Below, in pieces: positions 22,918-30,134 of a stretch of DNA of 30,134 nt. The position numbers were made by a program, and so were the translations under genes. Where the stretch lies: positions 1-30,134 of the forward strand of contig JAXDJC010000131.1 of assembly GCA_034663685.1 (NCBI GenBank), given 5' to 3'. The notes under the pieces are model-generated. The model made no database searches and had not been told where the DNA came from. It saw nothing but the letters and a program-made list of their open reading frames with translations. The stretch is from AC-37 sp034663685. GTDB taxonomy: Bacteria; Actinomycetota; Thermoleophilia; Solirubrobacterales; Thermoleophilaceae. Position 1 is the first letter of the stretch, and each line of letters starts with the position of its first letter.

Positions 22918-23783
22918 GGGGTAGCCGTGGCGGTCGGGGGCGTCGTGGACTGCGAGCCGCCGGGGGTGCCGGCGACGCTGCCGCCGGAGCCCGCTGCGGG
23001 CCCGGTGGGGCTTGCGCCTGCGCTGACGCCACCATCGGCCTTGGGGCTGAGGTAGACGGTGGCGCCGACGTCGGCCTTGAGCTTTCCGCCCTCGACCGTG
23101 AAGTCCCAGTTGTCGATCGCGATCAGGCGGCCGCGGACGACGATCTGATCGTTGACGACCCGGACGAAGCGCTTCATGCGGTGGAAGAAGTCCGCCATGT
23201 CGAAGAAGTTGCCGCTCAGCTGGAACTGGAGGCCGACGGAGGAGAGGCCGGGAGCGGTGGCCGGAGCCGCAGCCGCGGGACCGTTGGCCGCGTCGGCAGC
23301 CGCCTGGTTCTTCGAGTTGGCGCCGTTCACGCCGTTGGTCGCGTTCTGGGCAACCTTGCCGGGCGCGCTCTGGGCGCCCGTCCCCGCGCCGGGGCCGCTG
23401 CCGCCGCCCGGAGGCGTCGCGGCGGCCGCGCCGGCCGTGGACGTGGCCGCGGGGCTGACCTGGATCTCGTTCATGTCGATGCCGGTGCCGCGGGCGGCAC
23501 GGTCGAGCTGCACGAGCAGGCTGGGCATGTCCACCGTCTCGGGGACTGCCTTGCCCATCCGGATCACAGTCTGGTAGTCGCCGGCGAAGCTCGCCTTGGC
23601 AGCGTTGAGCTGGCCGATCTGGGCCTGCGCGGTGTCACGCTCGCCCTTGGCCTTCGTGAGCTCGGCTTCGACCTTGGTCGACTCCGTGCGCTGGGGCGCG
23701 AGCACCATGAACCAGTACACGAGCACCATCACGAGCGGGACGGCGAACATCACGATCTTGCGGTCGCGTGCGGTGAGGCTCAT
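22914..23783 (-). CDS. pilO: Type IV pilus PilO-like protein
   Basis: 289 residues. Bitopic membrane protein: a short basic start, one helix (about 10-28), a coiled-coil stretch (31-65, with ELTKAKGERDTAQAQIGQLN), then two halves of a ferredoxin-like domain separated by a long Ala/Gly/Pro/Asn linker (about 110-175), and a disordered Thr/Pro/Gly tail. The second half has the PilO segment FQLSGNFFDMADFFHRMKRF. PilO pairs with PilN to form the inner-membrane alignment complex. The inserted linker is longer than in Pseudomonas PilO. It overlaps pilN and the PilP-position gene by 4 bp each. Confidence 0.85.
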   Translation of the reverse strand: MSLTARDRKIVMFAVPLVMVLVYWFMVLAPQRTESTKVEAELTKAKGERDTAQAQIGQLNAAKASFAGDYQTVIRMGKAVPETVDMPSLLVQLDRAARGTGIDMNEIQVSPAATSTAGAAAATPPGGGSGPGAGTGAQSAPGKVAQNATNGVNGANSKNQAAADAANGPAAAAPATAPGLSSVGLQFQLSGNFFDMADFFHRMKRFVRVVNDQIVVRGRLIAIDNWDFTVEGGKLKADVGATVYLSPKADGGVSAGASPTGPAAGSGGSVAGTPGGSQSTTPPTATATP

Positions 23784-24604
23784 GCTCCACCTCCGAGCGA
23801 GGCCGGGACCTTGCTCTTCTTGTTGGTCGGCTGGATGTCCGACCCGGCCTGGGGCTTGAAGCTCACGGTCATCTCGAAGCGGAGGGCGGCCTTCTTCTTC
23901 AGGTTGCCGCAGTCGTCGCTCGAGCCACCGCTGGCGGGCGCGGCGCCGCCGGCGCCCGCGGCCGTCTGGGGCTTGACCGCGCTGACCAGCTCGACGTCGG
24001 TGACCGCCGGCAGGTGCTTGAGCCGGACCAGCGTGACGGCGACCTGACCGTGGTTGGGCGCGCAGCCCTTGAGGATCATCTTGGGAGCCGGCTGCACGGT
24101 GGGCGCGGGGGCCGGGGAGGGCCCGCTGCTGGAGGTGGTCCCGCCGGGACCCGAGTTGGCGCCCGGGGCGGCCGGGGCCGCAGGAGCGGCGGGAGCGGCG
24201 GGCGCCGCGCCGGTCGAGCCGGTGGGCGAGCCGGTGGCCGAGGCGCTCGCGTTCAGCAGCCAGACGTTCTCGGGGAGCACGTGCGCGAGGCCGAGGGCCA
24301 GGCGCTCCCAGTCGATGCGACCGGTGGCGAGGCTCTTGACCGAGGCGACGCGCTGCTCCTTGACCTGAATGAAGTTGCCGTACGGCGCGAGCTCGGCCGC
24401 GTGCTTCTTGGCCTGCGCGGTCTCCGCGTTGGTGCGCGCGACCGAGGCCTTGGTGCTGTTCACGCCGTTGACCGTCAGGGCGTACAGGAGCACCATCAGC
24501 AGGGTCGTGCCGAGCACGCCGATGACGATGTACGAGCTGCCCTGGAGGCCGCCGGTGGGCGTGCGCGGGCGATGCTTCGCGGGAAGAAGGTTGACAGCGT
24601 TCAT
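23780..24604 (-). CDS. pilN: Type IV pilus PilN-like protein
   Basis: 274 residues. The N-terminal NAVNLLPAKHRP is the conserved PilN cytoplasmic peptide (family motif INLLP) that docks on PilM. A membrane helix at about 24-46, a coiled-coil stretch (50-75) and a periplasm-side ferredoxin-like domain follow; the domain is interrupted by an Ala/Pro/Gly/Ser linker (about 118-172). Two cysteines (KGCAPNHG and DDCGNL) could form a disulfide outside the cell membrane. It is coupled by ATGA overlaps to pilM upstream and pilO downstream. Confidence 0.88.
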   Translation of the reverse strand: MNAVNLLPAKHRPRTPTGGLQGSSYIVIGVLGTTLLMVLLYALTVNGVNSTKASVARTNAETAQAKKHAAELAPYGNFIQVKEQRVASVKSLATGRIDWERLALGLAHVLPENVWLLNASASATGSPTGSTGAAPAAPAAPAAPAAPGANSGPGGTTSSSGPSPAPAPTVQPAPKMILKGCAPNHGQVAVTLVRLKHLPAVTDVELVSAVKPQTAAGAGGAAPASGGSSDDCGNLKKKAALRFEMTVSFKPQAGSDIQPTNKKSKVPASLGGGA

Positions 24605-25533
24605 GCCGCCGCTCCCAGGGCCAGGCCGGCGGCGATCGTGTGCCGCGTGGCATCCTCGCCGGCGGGCAGCCTGCCCACCTGAAGACGGCCGAGCGGATCG
24701 GCGACGGTCACGGGAACCTCGATGAGCCCGCTGAGCTCGTCGGCGAGGCCCTCGCGCTGCGACCCGGGGCCGGACAGGACGATCTCGCCCACCCAGCGCG
24801 CCTCGGGCTGCGCCATGTAGAAGTCGATCGAGAGGCGGATCTCCTCGGCAAGCGCGTTCGCCACGTTGTCGTCGTCGGAGTCCCACTGAGCGGACAGCGG
24901 GCGCGTGAAGAGGCAGGTGGTGCCGACGGCGATGGCGAGGTTGGTGACCCCGCCGAGGTGGCAGAACACGCGGGCGGTCTCGGTCGAGTCCGACGGGACG
25001 GCCAGTGTGCGCACCAGCGCGAAGGCGTCGAGGTCGATGCCCTCGGGGCGAAGGCCGGCGCCGCGGACGGCCTCGACGATCCGGGCGATCATCGACTCGC
25101 GCGCGGCCACCACGACCACCCGCAGGCGTGTCGAGCCCTCGGGGCTCTGGACCTCGCCGATCACCTGGTAGTCGAGCACGACCTCGTCGAGCGGCATGGC
25201 GATCGCCTCGGCCGCCTGGAAGCGCACCGCGGCGGCGCGCTCCTTGAGGTCGTCGATCTTGGGAATGTCGAACTGGCGGACCACGATCTGCTGGTTGGCG
25301 ATGCCGAGGCGCACGCGGCGCGGAAGCGAGTTGTCCTTGAAGAAGTCGCGGAGTCCCTCGGTCAGCGCGTTCACGTCGGTGACCTCACCGTCGCTGATCA
25401 CGCCGGGCGCGAGGTCGAAGCTCGCGGCGCGCGTCACGCCGTCCGGGGTCGCCTGGACCGCGGCCACGTAGGCGCCGTCGAGGTCGAGACCGACCGTTCC
25501 GCGATTTGAGTTCTTGCGCATACCGATTCCCAT
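24601..25533 (-). CDS. pilM: Type IV pilus PilM-like actin-fold protein
   Basis: 310 residues. PilM is a cytoplasmic actin-like ATPase-fold protein that binds the PilN N-terminus and links the alignment complex to the motor. Visible features are the phosphate-1 loop VGLDLDGAYVAAVQ, the PilM segment FDIPKIDDLKERAAAVRFQAAEAI with MPLDEVVLDYQVIG, and the second ATP loop IVLSGPGSQREGL. The ATG at 25533 has ribosome site AAGGA five bases away; an ATG at 25521 is the alternative. It starts a new sub-block of the cluster, 40 bp after pilD, and a sigma-28-like promoter lies in that gap. Confidence 0.88.
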   Translation of the reverse strand: MGIGMRKNSNRGTVGLDLDGAYVAAVQATPDGVTRAASFDLAPGVISDGEVTDVNALTEGLRDFFKDNSLPRRVRLGIANQQIVVRQFDIPKIDDLKERAAAVRFQAAEAIAMPLDEVVLDYQVIGEVQSPEGSTRLRVVVVAARESMIARIVEAVRGAGLRPEGIDLDAFALVRTLAVPSDSTETARVFCHLGGVTNLAIAVGTTCLFTRPLSAQWDSDDDNVANALAEEIRLSIDFYMAQPEARWVGEIVLSGPGSQREGLADELSGLIEVPVTVADPLGRLQVGRLPAGEDATRHTIAAGLALGAAA

Positions 25534-25549
25534 GGTTTCCTTGAAGGTG

Positions 25550-25576
25550 GTATCGACCGTTGAGGGTCTGGCTTTA
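25550..25576 (-). promoter_or_regulatory. Sigma-28 (FliA/WhiG)-like promoter for pilM
   Basis: On the minus strand TAAA (25576-25573) is followed by 15 bases and GTCGATAC (25557-25550). Against TAAA, 15-16 bases, GCCGATAA the -35 core is exact and the -10 matches at 6 of 8. It overlaps the pilD stop codon. Transcription would start near 25542, giving a very short leader that just includes the AAGGA site. Weaker than the match before the pilin at 17012. Confidence 0.4.
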
Positions 25577-26377
25577 GAGGAAGTTTTTGACGTACAGGTC
25601 GACGAGCTCATGACCCGCGAGAAGGCCGGCGATTCCGCCCAGAGCGAGGAACGGCGCGAACGGCACGCCCTTCTTCCGGCCGGCCGCGCCGTGCTTCGCG
25701 AGGATCGCGACGCCGACGACGGATCCGCTGAGGAAACCGATGAGGAGCGCCGGCGCGATCGAGGCGCCGAGGAAGATCCCCATCACGCCCGCGAGCTTCA
25801 CGTCGCCCATGCCCATGCCGGCGGGATGCACCATCGCGGCCACGAGCAGGAAGGTGAACGCCCCGGCCCCGGCGATCAGTGCCTCGGGCAGGCGCGAGAC
25901 GTCGACGAGGGCGGTGGCGCCGATGCCGTACACGGCCATCGGCAGAAGGATCTTGTTCGGCACGATGCGGTACTCGAGGTCGATCCCCGCGACGGCGATC
26001 AGCATCGCCGCGAACGGCAGCTCGACGAGCAGGTCGAGGTCGAAGCCGTTGACCAGCGCGATCGCGACGAAGGCGACCGCGGTCATCAGCTCGATCGCCG
26101 GATAGCGCGCCGAGATGCTCTCGCCGCACCCGCGGCAGCGGCCGCGGAGAACGAGCCACGAGAGCACCGGGATGTTGTCCCAGGGCTTGACCGGATCGCC
26201 GCACGTGGTGCAGTGCGAGCCGGGCGCGACCAGCGACTCCCCGCGCGGGAGCCGGTAGGCGACCACGTTGAGGAACGACCCGATCATCAGGCCGAGAGGT
26301 GCGGTGAGGGCAAAGACCATCAGAGGGTTAAGCGACTGGAGGGAAAAACTCGCCGGGGGGGCGAACACGGACCCCAT
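25574..26377 (-). CDS. pilD: Prepilin peptidase PilD (leader peptidase/methyltransferase)
   Basis: 267 residues. An A24 aspartic membrane peptidase that cleaves prepilin leaders and N-methylates the new N-terminus. The N-terminal methyltransferase part starts GSFLNVVAYRLPRGES and has both zinc-type pairs, Cys56/Cys59 (HCTTCG) and Cys81/Cys84 (CRGCG). The two catalytic aspartates are Asp133 in AGIDLEYRIVP and Asp192 in GMGMGDVKLAG. Eight or so membrane helices cover the rest. The ATG at 26377 lacks a ribosome site, so the true start could be a few codons downstream (ATG 26320). It would process the pilins encoded on either side. Confidence 0.93.
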   Translation of the reverse strand: MGSVFAPPASFSLQSLNPLMVFALTAPLGLMIGSFLNVVAYRLPRGESLVAPGSHCTTCGDPVKPWDNIPVLSWLVLRGRCRGCGESISARYPAIELMTAVAFVAIALVNGFDLDLLVELPFAAMLIAVAGIDLEYRIVPNKILLPMAVYGIGATALVDVSRLPEALIAGAGAFTFLLVAAMVHPAGMGMGDVKLAGVMGIFLGASIAPALLIGFLSGSVVGVAILAKHGAAGRKKGVPFAPFLALGGIAGLLAGHELVDLYVKNFL

Positions 26378-26416
26378 CGGCGCGCGCGCCCACGGGCTTG
26401 AGGCCGGGCAGGATCA

Positions 26417-27937
26417 CTACCGCGCAGGGCGCTCCTCGTTCTGGCGCACGAGCTCCCAGGCGGCCTCGATCGGGCTCAGGAAATAGGGCGGGCTCTGCAC
26501 CTTCAACCGATCGTCGTACGTGTAGTTCTTGGCGTAGCCGGTGGCGAGCGTGCTGCCGCCGGTACCCACGGGACCGCGGAACCGTTGTGAGACGGCTCCC
26601 TGGATCGTGAGCGTTCCGAGCGGTGCCCCGCAGAAGTAGTTGTCCACGATCAGGGAGTGCTGGAGGCTGAGCACGGCCGCATCGAGGTCGATGTCGCGCG
26701 GCGAGCTCGCAGCGTTCGTGCAGCTGGTGCCGTTGCGGTTGGTCACGGGGTGGTAGATGCGGACGAAGTTGTTGGGTATGAGCCCCAGCATCGCGGTCCC
26801 GGTGTGGGTCAGGTCGTTCGTGACCACGATGTCGTTCTCGCTCGCGACGGTGAGGCTCTGCGAGTACGACCCCTCGATGTTCACGACCGCGCACCCGGCC
26901 GGCTGGTTGTAGTCCTGCAATGCGGTGTACGACGTTCCGCACGTGCCGTTCTTCACGTAGATGACGCCATTCGGCGGGAGGGCCATGGAGGCGCCGTTCA
27001 GCCCGGCCGCCGCGTTGGTGACCGTCATCGAGGCGCCGGTGATCCGGATCGTGGTCTTACCGGTGAAGAGGTACGGAGCCTGGACGCTGCTGATCAGCGT
27101 CGTGTTGGAGGGAGGCATGGCGAGGATGGGCGCGTCGGCCTGCAGCGTCCCGACGAAGCTGGGGGACCCGCTGCAGCCTCCGTTGTTCCAACCCGGCGCC
27201 GGACCCGAGATCTCGATCGCGTCCTGCGCGTTGCGGCCGAAGACCGCCCCGCCGCAGGTGATGATGTCGTCGTTCGTGTGGAAGGGCCCGTTGACCCGGT
27301 CGACTGACGCGAACGTGATCGACGAGCAGGGCGGCTCGGCTCGGCCCGAGCGGCGATACAGCGCGCACGACGGCGGCGAGCCGCCCTGGAGCTGGTACGC
27401 CACCGGGTCGATGGTCTCGAAGTCGGTGAAGTAGAGGTAGTCGAGGAAGGTCTTGCGGCGCATCGTGGCGACGATGCTGCGCTTCTCCTTGCCCACCCGG
27501 CCGGTTGCGCGCACCTGGAGCGTCCCGGTGTCGCTCTGGATCATCGTTTCCGCCGGGCGGGCCGGGTCGCAGGCCGTGGCGCCGTTGGCGGGCAGCAGCT
27601 CGACCGTGTACTCGGCCTTCGAGCCGGAGAGCGTGCGGAAGACGCGCGGGTCGGCGCCCTGCCCGTTCCAGACCTGGTTCACGGGATTCGCCTGCCCGAG
27701 CCCGGGTGCGGGCACGTTGGCGCAGTTGGTCCAGTAGTTGCCGTCCTGGCGCATGTGGAAGGCGTAGTACGCGAGGCCGGACTCCGCCGCGGCGTAGGCC
27801 TGCTTGCCGCGGCTGTCGCGCCCGCCGAGGTTGATATCCCCGCCGGCGGCGGCGAAGGCGGCGAGCGAGAACAGCGTGCCGACCAGCAGCGCGAACATCA
27901 CCACGATGAGCGCGATGCCGCTTTCGTCGCGACTCAT
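26417..27937 (-). CDS. PilX/GspK-like minor pilin with large C-terminal domain
   Basis: 506 residues. The start SRDESG^IALIVVMFALLVG is a class III pilin signal with Ile at +1 but Val in place of the usual Glu at +5, as in PilX and GspK, which cap the pilus tip. The rest is unusually big: after a PilX-like helix (RGKQAYAAAESGLAYYAFHMR) comes a cysteine-containing beta-rich domain of about 450 residues (for example SCALYRR, EPPCSSI, DDIITCGGAVFG, NGTCGTSY, DNYFCGAPLG). The domain segment with FHTNDDIITCGG and later beta-strand repeats looks like a beta-solenoid or adhesin-type fold; that is inference. The start at 27937 is chosen because it gives the 4-bp overlap seen throughout the operon; an ATG at 27943 is the alternative. 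Confidence 0.8.
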   Translation of the reverse strand: MSRDESGIALIVVMFALLVGTLFSLAAFAAAGGDINLGGRDSRGKQAYAAAESGLAYYAFHMRQDGNYWTNCANVPAPGLGQANPVNQVWNGQGADPRVFRTLSGSKAEYTVELLPANGATACDPARPAETMIQSDTGTLQVRATGRVGKEKRSIVATMRRKTFLDYLYFTDFETIDPVAYQLQGGSPPSCALYRRSGRAEPPCSSITFASVDRVNGPFHTNDDIITCGGAVFGRNAQDAIEISGPAPGWNNGGCSGSPSFVGTLQADAPILAMPPSNTTLISSVQAPYLFTGKTTIRITGASMTVTNAAAGLNGASMALPPNGVIYVKNGTCGTSYTALQDYNQPAGCAVVNIEGSYSQSLTVASENDIVVTNDLTHTGTAMLGLIPNNFVRIYHPVTNRNGTSCTNAASSPRDIDLDAAVLSLQHSLIVDNYFCGAPLGTLTIQGAVSQRFRGPVGTGGSTLATGYAKNYTYDDRLKVQSPPYFLSPIEAAWELVRQNEERPAR

Positions 27938-28626
27938 GCGCATTGGGGACCAGCCGGTCCCGCAGCCGCGTTCGGGTTCGCGGTTCGCGAGTAGACGTCG
28001 GTCTGGAACGCGACACCCGGCGCCGACGCCGGACGGCCGCTCGGCAGCGAGCGGAAGCTGATCGCCACGCGGACCACACGAGCCAGATCACCCTGGGCCA
28101 GCGGCGTTGTCAGCCGCAGTGACGGGAGGACCTGGCCCGTGGTGCTCCACGTGAAGTAGTCGAAGATGGGATCGGTGCCCGACGCAACCACGTCCGCGAG
28201 CAGCGTGCGGGCGGCGGTGGGGGCCGCCGGATACACGAGGGCGCCGGCCAGTCCCGTGGGCTGGTAGTCCTGCTCGACGATCGTGCGCGCCGTGGCGTCC
28301 CACGTGATCGCGTGGCGCTCGGGGCGGAACTCGCCCGCGCGCATGAAGGTGTAGAAGGTGATCGACGAGCCGGTCCCGGCCACCATCGCCGGCGTGTCGT
28401 GCACGGGGCAGACCTGCGAGCGCAGCTGGCGCGCGATCTCGTCGAGGGCCAACCTGCCGCGCTGCGTCGCGTCCACGCGCTCCGTGACCTTGCCGGTCTG
28501 CGTCACGGACGTGTCGAGCATCGCGAACGCAGCCATCAGGATGATGCTCCCGACCACCAGGGTGACCATCAGCTCGATCAGCGTCATCCCGCGCTCCTCC
28601 GGCCCGGCGCGGCGCAGGCGGCTCAC
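27934..28626 (-). CDS. PilW/GspJ-like minor pilin
   Basis: 230 residues. The leader EERG^MTLIELMVTLVVGSIIL has Gly13 before cleavage, Met at +1 and Glu at +5, a standard prepilin signal. The following LDTSVTQTGKVTERVDATQRGRLALDEIARQLRSQV region is the PilW/GspJ-type helix continuing into a beta-sheet domain of about 150 residues. It would sit in the priming complex at the pilus tip between the PilV-like and PilX-like proteins. Both neighbours overlap it by 4 bp. A cysteine at the end of the helix (QVCPVHD) and one two residues from the C-terminus (PQCA) may pair. Confidence 0.85.
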   Translation of the reverse strand: MSRLRRAGPEERGMTLIELMVTLVVGSIILMAAFAMLDTSVTQTGKVTERVDATQRGRLALDEIARQLRSQVCPVHDTPAMVAGTGSSITFYTFMRAGEFRPERHAITWDATARTIVEQDYQPTGLAGALVYPAAPTAARTLLADVVASGTDPIFDYFTWSTTGQVLPSLRLTTPLAQGDLARVVRVAISFRSLPSGRPASAPGVAFQTDVYSRTANPNAAAGPAGPQCA

Positions 28627-29933
28627 GTGCAGATCCCCTGGGTACTGGTGCCGGAGCTCGCGATGGTCATGTCGACCGACGCCTTGCCGTCCGCCACCGT
28701 GTTGGTGTAGAAGCTGAAGACACGGCGGACCCCGTCGTCAGCGCACAGGAAATAGGACCCGAACGGCACCCCGCGCTGGGTCGGGTATCCGTTGGAGCCG
28801 GTGGTCATGGTCGTCGCCCCGGTGCAGCCGGAGCTCGTGGGCGTGGCGATCATCCGGGCGTTGGCCAGCGCGACCGAGCTTCGCACCACGCGGACGTTCA
28901 GCGGCGGGAGGCGCACGGTCACCGCGGGATGGGCCCCCGCGCCGACCAGCACGAAGCCGGGGCGGCTGGGCCAGTAGGCCGCGTCGTAGGTCGCGGGGTT
29001 GGCCCCGGCGCAGTTGCCGCCGTATATGCCGTACCCACTCGCGAAGGGGAAGAGGTTGGTGGCCGAGATGAGCGAGCGGGCTCCGCCGGGAGCGAATGTC
29101 CGGAAGCCGGGCGAAGGGAGGCTGGGCTGCGAGACGGAGATGGACTGGGCGGTGGCGGCCACCGACGCGCCGGCCACCAGCGTGTCGAAGCTCACGTCCA
29201 CCGCGCCGGCCTGGCCGAGCTGGGTGCTGAGGGTCGAGGTCGTGCCGTTGGTCACCGAGCCGCTCAGGGTCACGGCACTGTTGCCCGACGGATCGACCCA
29301 TCCCGGCTTGGCGAGCGCCGCCTGGTAGTTGCCCACCACGATCTGGCCGAAGTAGGCGCAGCCGTACGCGTTGGTGGACACCGTCTTGGAGCCGGGCGTG
29401 ACGGTGACGGGGATTCCCTCGAGCGCCGCGCCCACTGGATCGAGCAGCTTCACCGCCAGGTTTCCGCGCGGGCCGCCGAGCCCACCGACCGGTAGCGCGA
29501 TGATGCTGACGTTGGTCGCGGGCTTCTTGCCGGCCGCCAGGCCCGGCCAGGTCACCCGCGACGTGATCCGCATGTAGTCGGCCTCGCTCGAGTTGCTGGT
29601 GCAGCTCTCGGTGCCGCTCGCGTCGGACACCCAGGCGGTCTCCGACACCACCGTGTACGTCACGCCGGCGACGAGGACGGACCGGCTGCCGTCGGCGTCC
29701 GGTAGGTCGGCGGCCTTGAGGGCACGCAGCCGCTCCTGATCCTGGTCCGCGAGCGCCGCCGCCACCCCTCGGGCGCGGGTGTCGCCTGACGCCGACGACG
29801 GACCGTCGATGCCCGCGAACACTCCGACGCTGACAAGCGAGAGCAGCGCCGCACTTATCACGACCTCGACGAGACCGAAGCCGGCCTCGGAGCCGAGGCT
29901 CCGGGAAATCCGGTGAGCGTGGCGCGAACCCAT
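28623..29933 (-). CDS. PilV/GspI-like minor pilin with large C-terminal domains
   Basis: 436 residues. The leader ends SEAG^FGLVEVVISAALLSL (cleavage after Gly18, Glu at +5). The first part, to about 165, matches a PilV-like minor pilin with the characteristic Gln/Arg-rich DQDQERLRALKAADLP. The rest is about 270 extra residues: a carboxypeptidase-regulatory-like beta sandwich (NLAVKLLDPVGAALEGIPVT ... TNAYGCAYFGQIVVGNYQ), a middle domain, and a second repeat-like sandwich near PLNVRVVRSSVALANARMIA ... RGVPFGSYFLCADDG. Such additions on a tip pilin suggest an adhesive or displayed function (inference). It is the first gene of the minor-pilin operon and has 80 bp of upstream space after a terminator. 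Confidence 0.85.
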   Translation of the reverse strand: MGSRHAHRISRSLGSEAGFGLVEVVISAALLSLVSVGVFAGIDGPSSASGDTRARGVAAALADQDQERLRALKAADLPDADGSRSVLVAGVTYTVVSETAWVSDASGTESCTSNSSEADYMRITSRVTWPGLAAGKKPATNVSIIALPVGGLGGPRGNLAVKLLDPVGAALEGIPVTVTPGSKTVSTNAYGCAYFGQIVVGNYQAALAKPGWVDPSGNSAVTLSGSVTNGTTSTLSTQLGQAGAVDVSFDTLVAGASVAATAQSISVSQPSLPSPGFRTFAPGGARSLISATNLFPFASGYGIYGGNCAGANPATYDAAYWPSRPGFVLVGAGAHPAVTVRLPPLNVRVVRSSVALANARMIATPTSSGCTGATTMTTGSNGYPTQRGVPFGSYFLCADDGVRRVFSFYTNTVADGKASVDMTIASSGTSTQGICT

Positions 29934-30014
29934 CTAGCCCTGAGATCGGTCCGAAACCAGGGGCGGGCGCTACTCCAAAGACGCGGCGGGTGCGCGATCT
30001 CCGCCGCAAACGCA

Positions 30015-30042
30015 CGAGAGGCGGGCCGAAGCCCGCCTCTCG
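30015..30042 (-). terminator. Hairpin terminator with UUCG loop after the right-edge pilin
   Basis: A perfect 12-bp stem (CGAGAGGCGGGC pairing with GCCCGCCTCTCG) closes a 4-base loop that reads TTCG on the minus strand, a very stable C(UUCG)G tetraloop. It lies 34 bases after the stop of the pilin fragment (30076) and 81 bases before the PilV-like start. The following sequence has only a TTT, so termination may be partial, which would let some transcripts run into the minor-pilin genes. Confidence 0.75.
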
Positions 30043-30075
30043 AATACTGCTCAGACTGCTTAGGCAGCTACTGGA

Positions 30076-30134
30076 TTACCAGGAACCGCTGGTGGGGCAG
30101 CCACCCTTGCCGGTCGGCGTGCAACCGCGAGTGC
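30076..30134 (-). CDS. C-terminal end of a type IV pilin
   Basis: Only the last 18 codons are inside the window, reading TRGCTPTGKGGCPTSGSW before TAA. The pattern of two cysteines separated by a short Gly/Lys loop and ending Gly-x-Trp is the same as the end of the pilin at 17012-17470 (CTAGSTNKNGAC ... AGVW). With a strong terminator right behind it and minor-pilin genes following, this is most likely the main pilin gene of the cluster. The other two reading frames give no such resemblance. Confidence 0.65.
   Translation of the reverse strand, partial: TRGCTPTGKGGCPTSGSW

Noticed and set aside
29934..30014. Sigma-28-like promoter before the PilV-like gene
   Set aside because: ACCGAT occurs on the minus strand but no TAAA lies 15-16 bases upstream of it, so the match is not supported.

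Overview
The window is GC-rich throughout, with G or C at almost every third codon position. It carries actinobacterial-type SOS operators, DnaE2/ImuB mutagenesis genes, a fused AroK-AroB, and a complete-looking minor-pilin and PilD/M/N/O set. Together these suggest a Gram-positive-type actinobacterium, most likely class Thermoleophilia (Solirubrobacterales relatives). That placement is inference from gene content and order; there is no rRNA here to confirm it.

Layout. (a) 1-4538 is a metabolic stretch: the tail of a SnoaL-like protein, an OsmC-like peroxidase and a PLP enzyme of the D-cysteine desulfhydrase/ACC deaminase family (all overlapping by 4 bp), an unusual hexad-repeat and cysteine-ladder protein, a convergent metallo-beta-lactamase-fold hydrolase, and an amidase. 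(b) 4544-9942, minus strand, reads dnaE2, then a DUF72 protein, then a FIST sensor protein, behind a perfect LexA box. (c) 10011-15367, plus strand, holds a large LuxR-type ATPase regulator divergent from dnaE2 and a long secreted protein of unknown function. (d) 15386-16839, minus strand, is imuB plus a DUF6504-like small protein, behind a second perfect LexA box placed exactly as at dnaE2. (e) 17012-17470 is a type IV pilin behind a sigma-28-like promoter. (f) 17489-21718, minus strand, is a shikimate operon, aroC, aroKB fusion, aroQ, followed by an M24 aminopeptidase, with a small membrane protein divergent from aroC. (g) 22006-30134, minus strand, is a type IV pilus cluster: the 3' end of another pilin, a terminator, PilV-, PilW- and PilX-like minor pilins, PilD, PilM, PilN, PilO and a PilP-position protein.

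How it works together. dnaE2 and imuB are split by about 5.7 kb but appear to be co-regulated through near-identical operator-start codon modules; no imuA' is visible. The pilus genes supply pilins, their processing enzyme and the inner-membrane alignment complex. The motor ATPases (PilB/PilT) and platform protein PilC are not in the window. Two pilus transcription units, the pilin at 17012 and pilM, have sequences resembling promoters of a FliA/WhiG-type sigma factor.

The strongest leads for something undescribed are the cysteine-every-third-residue repeat protein (1884-2309), the sigma-28-like promoters on pilus genes, and the duplicated LexA box-start codon module. Almost all genes are tightly packed; no stretch over 300 bases lacks a gene, and I saw no tRNA, rRNA, CRISPR array or insertion sequence.
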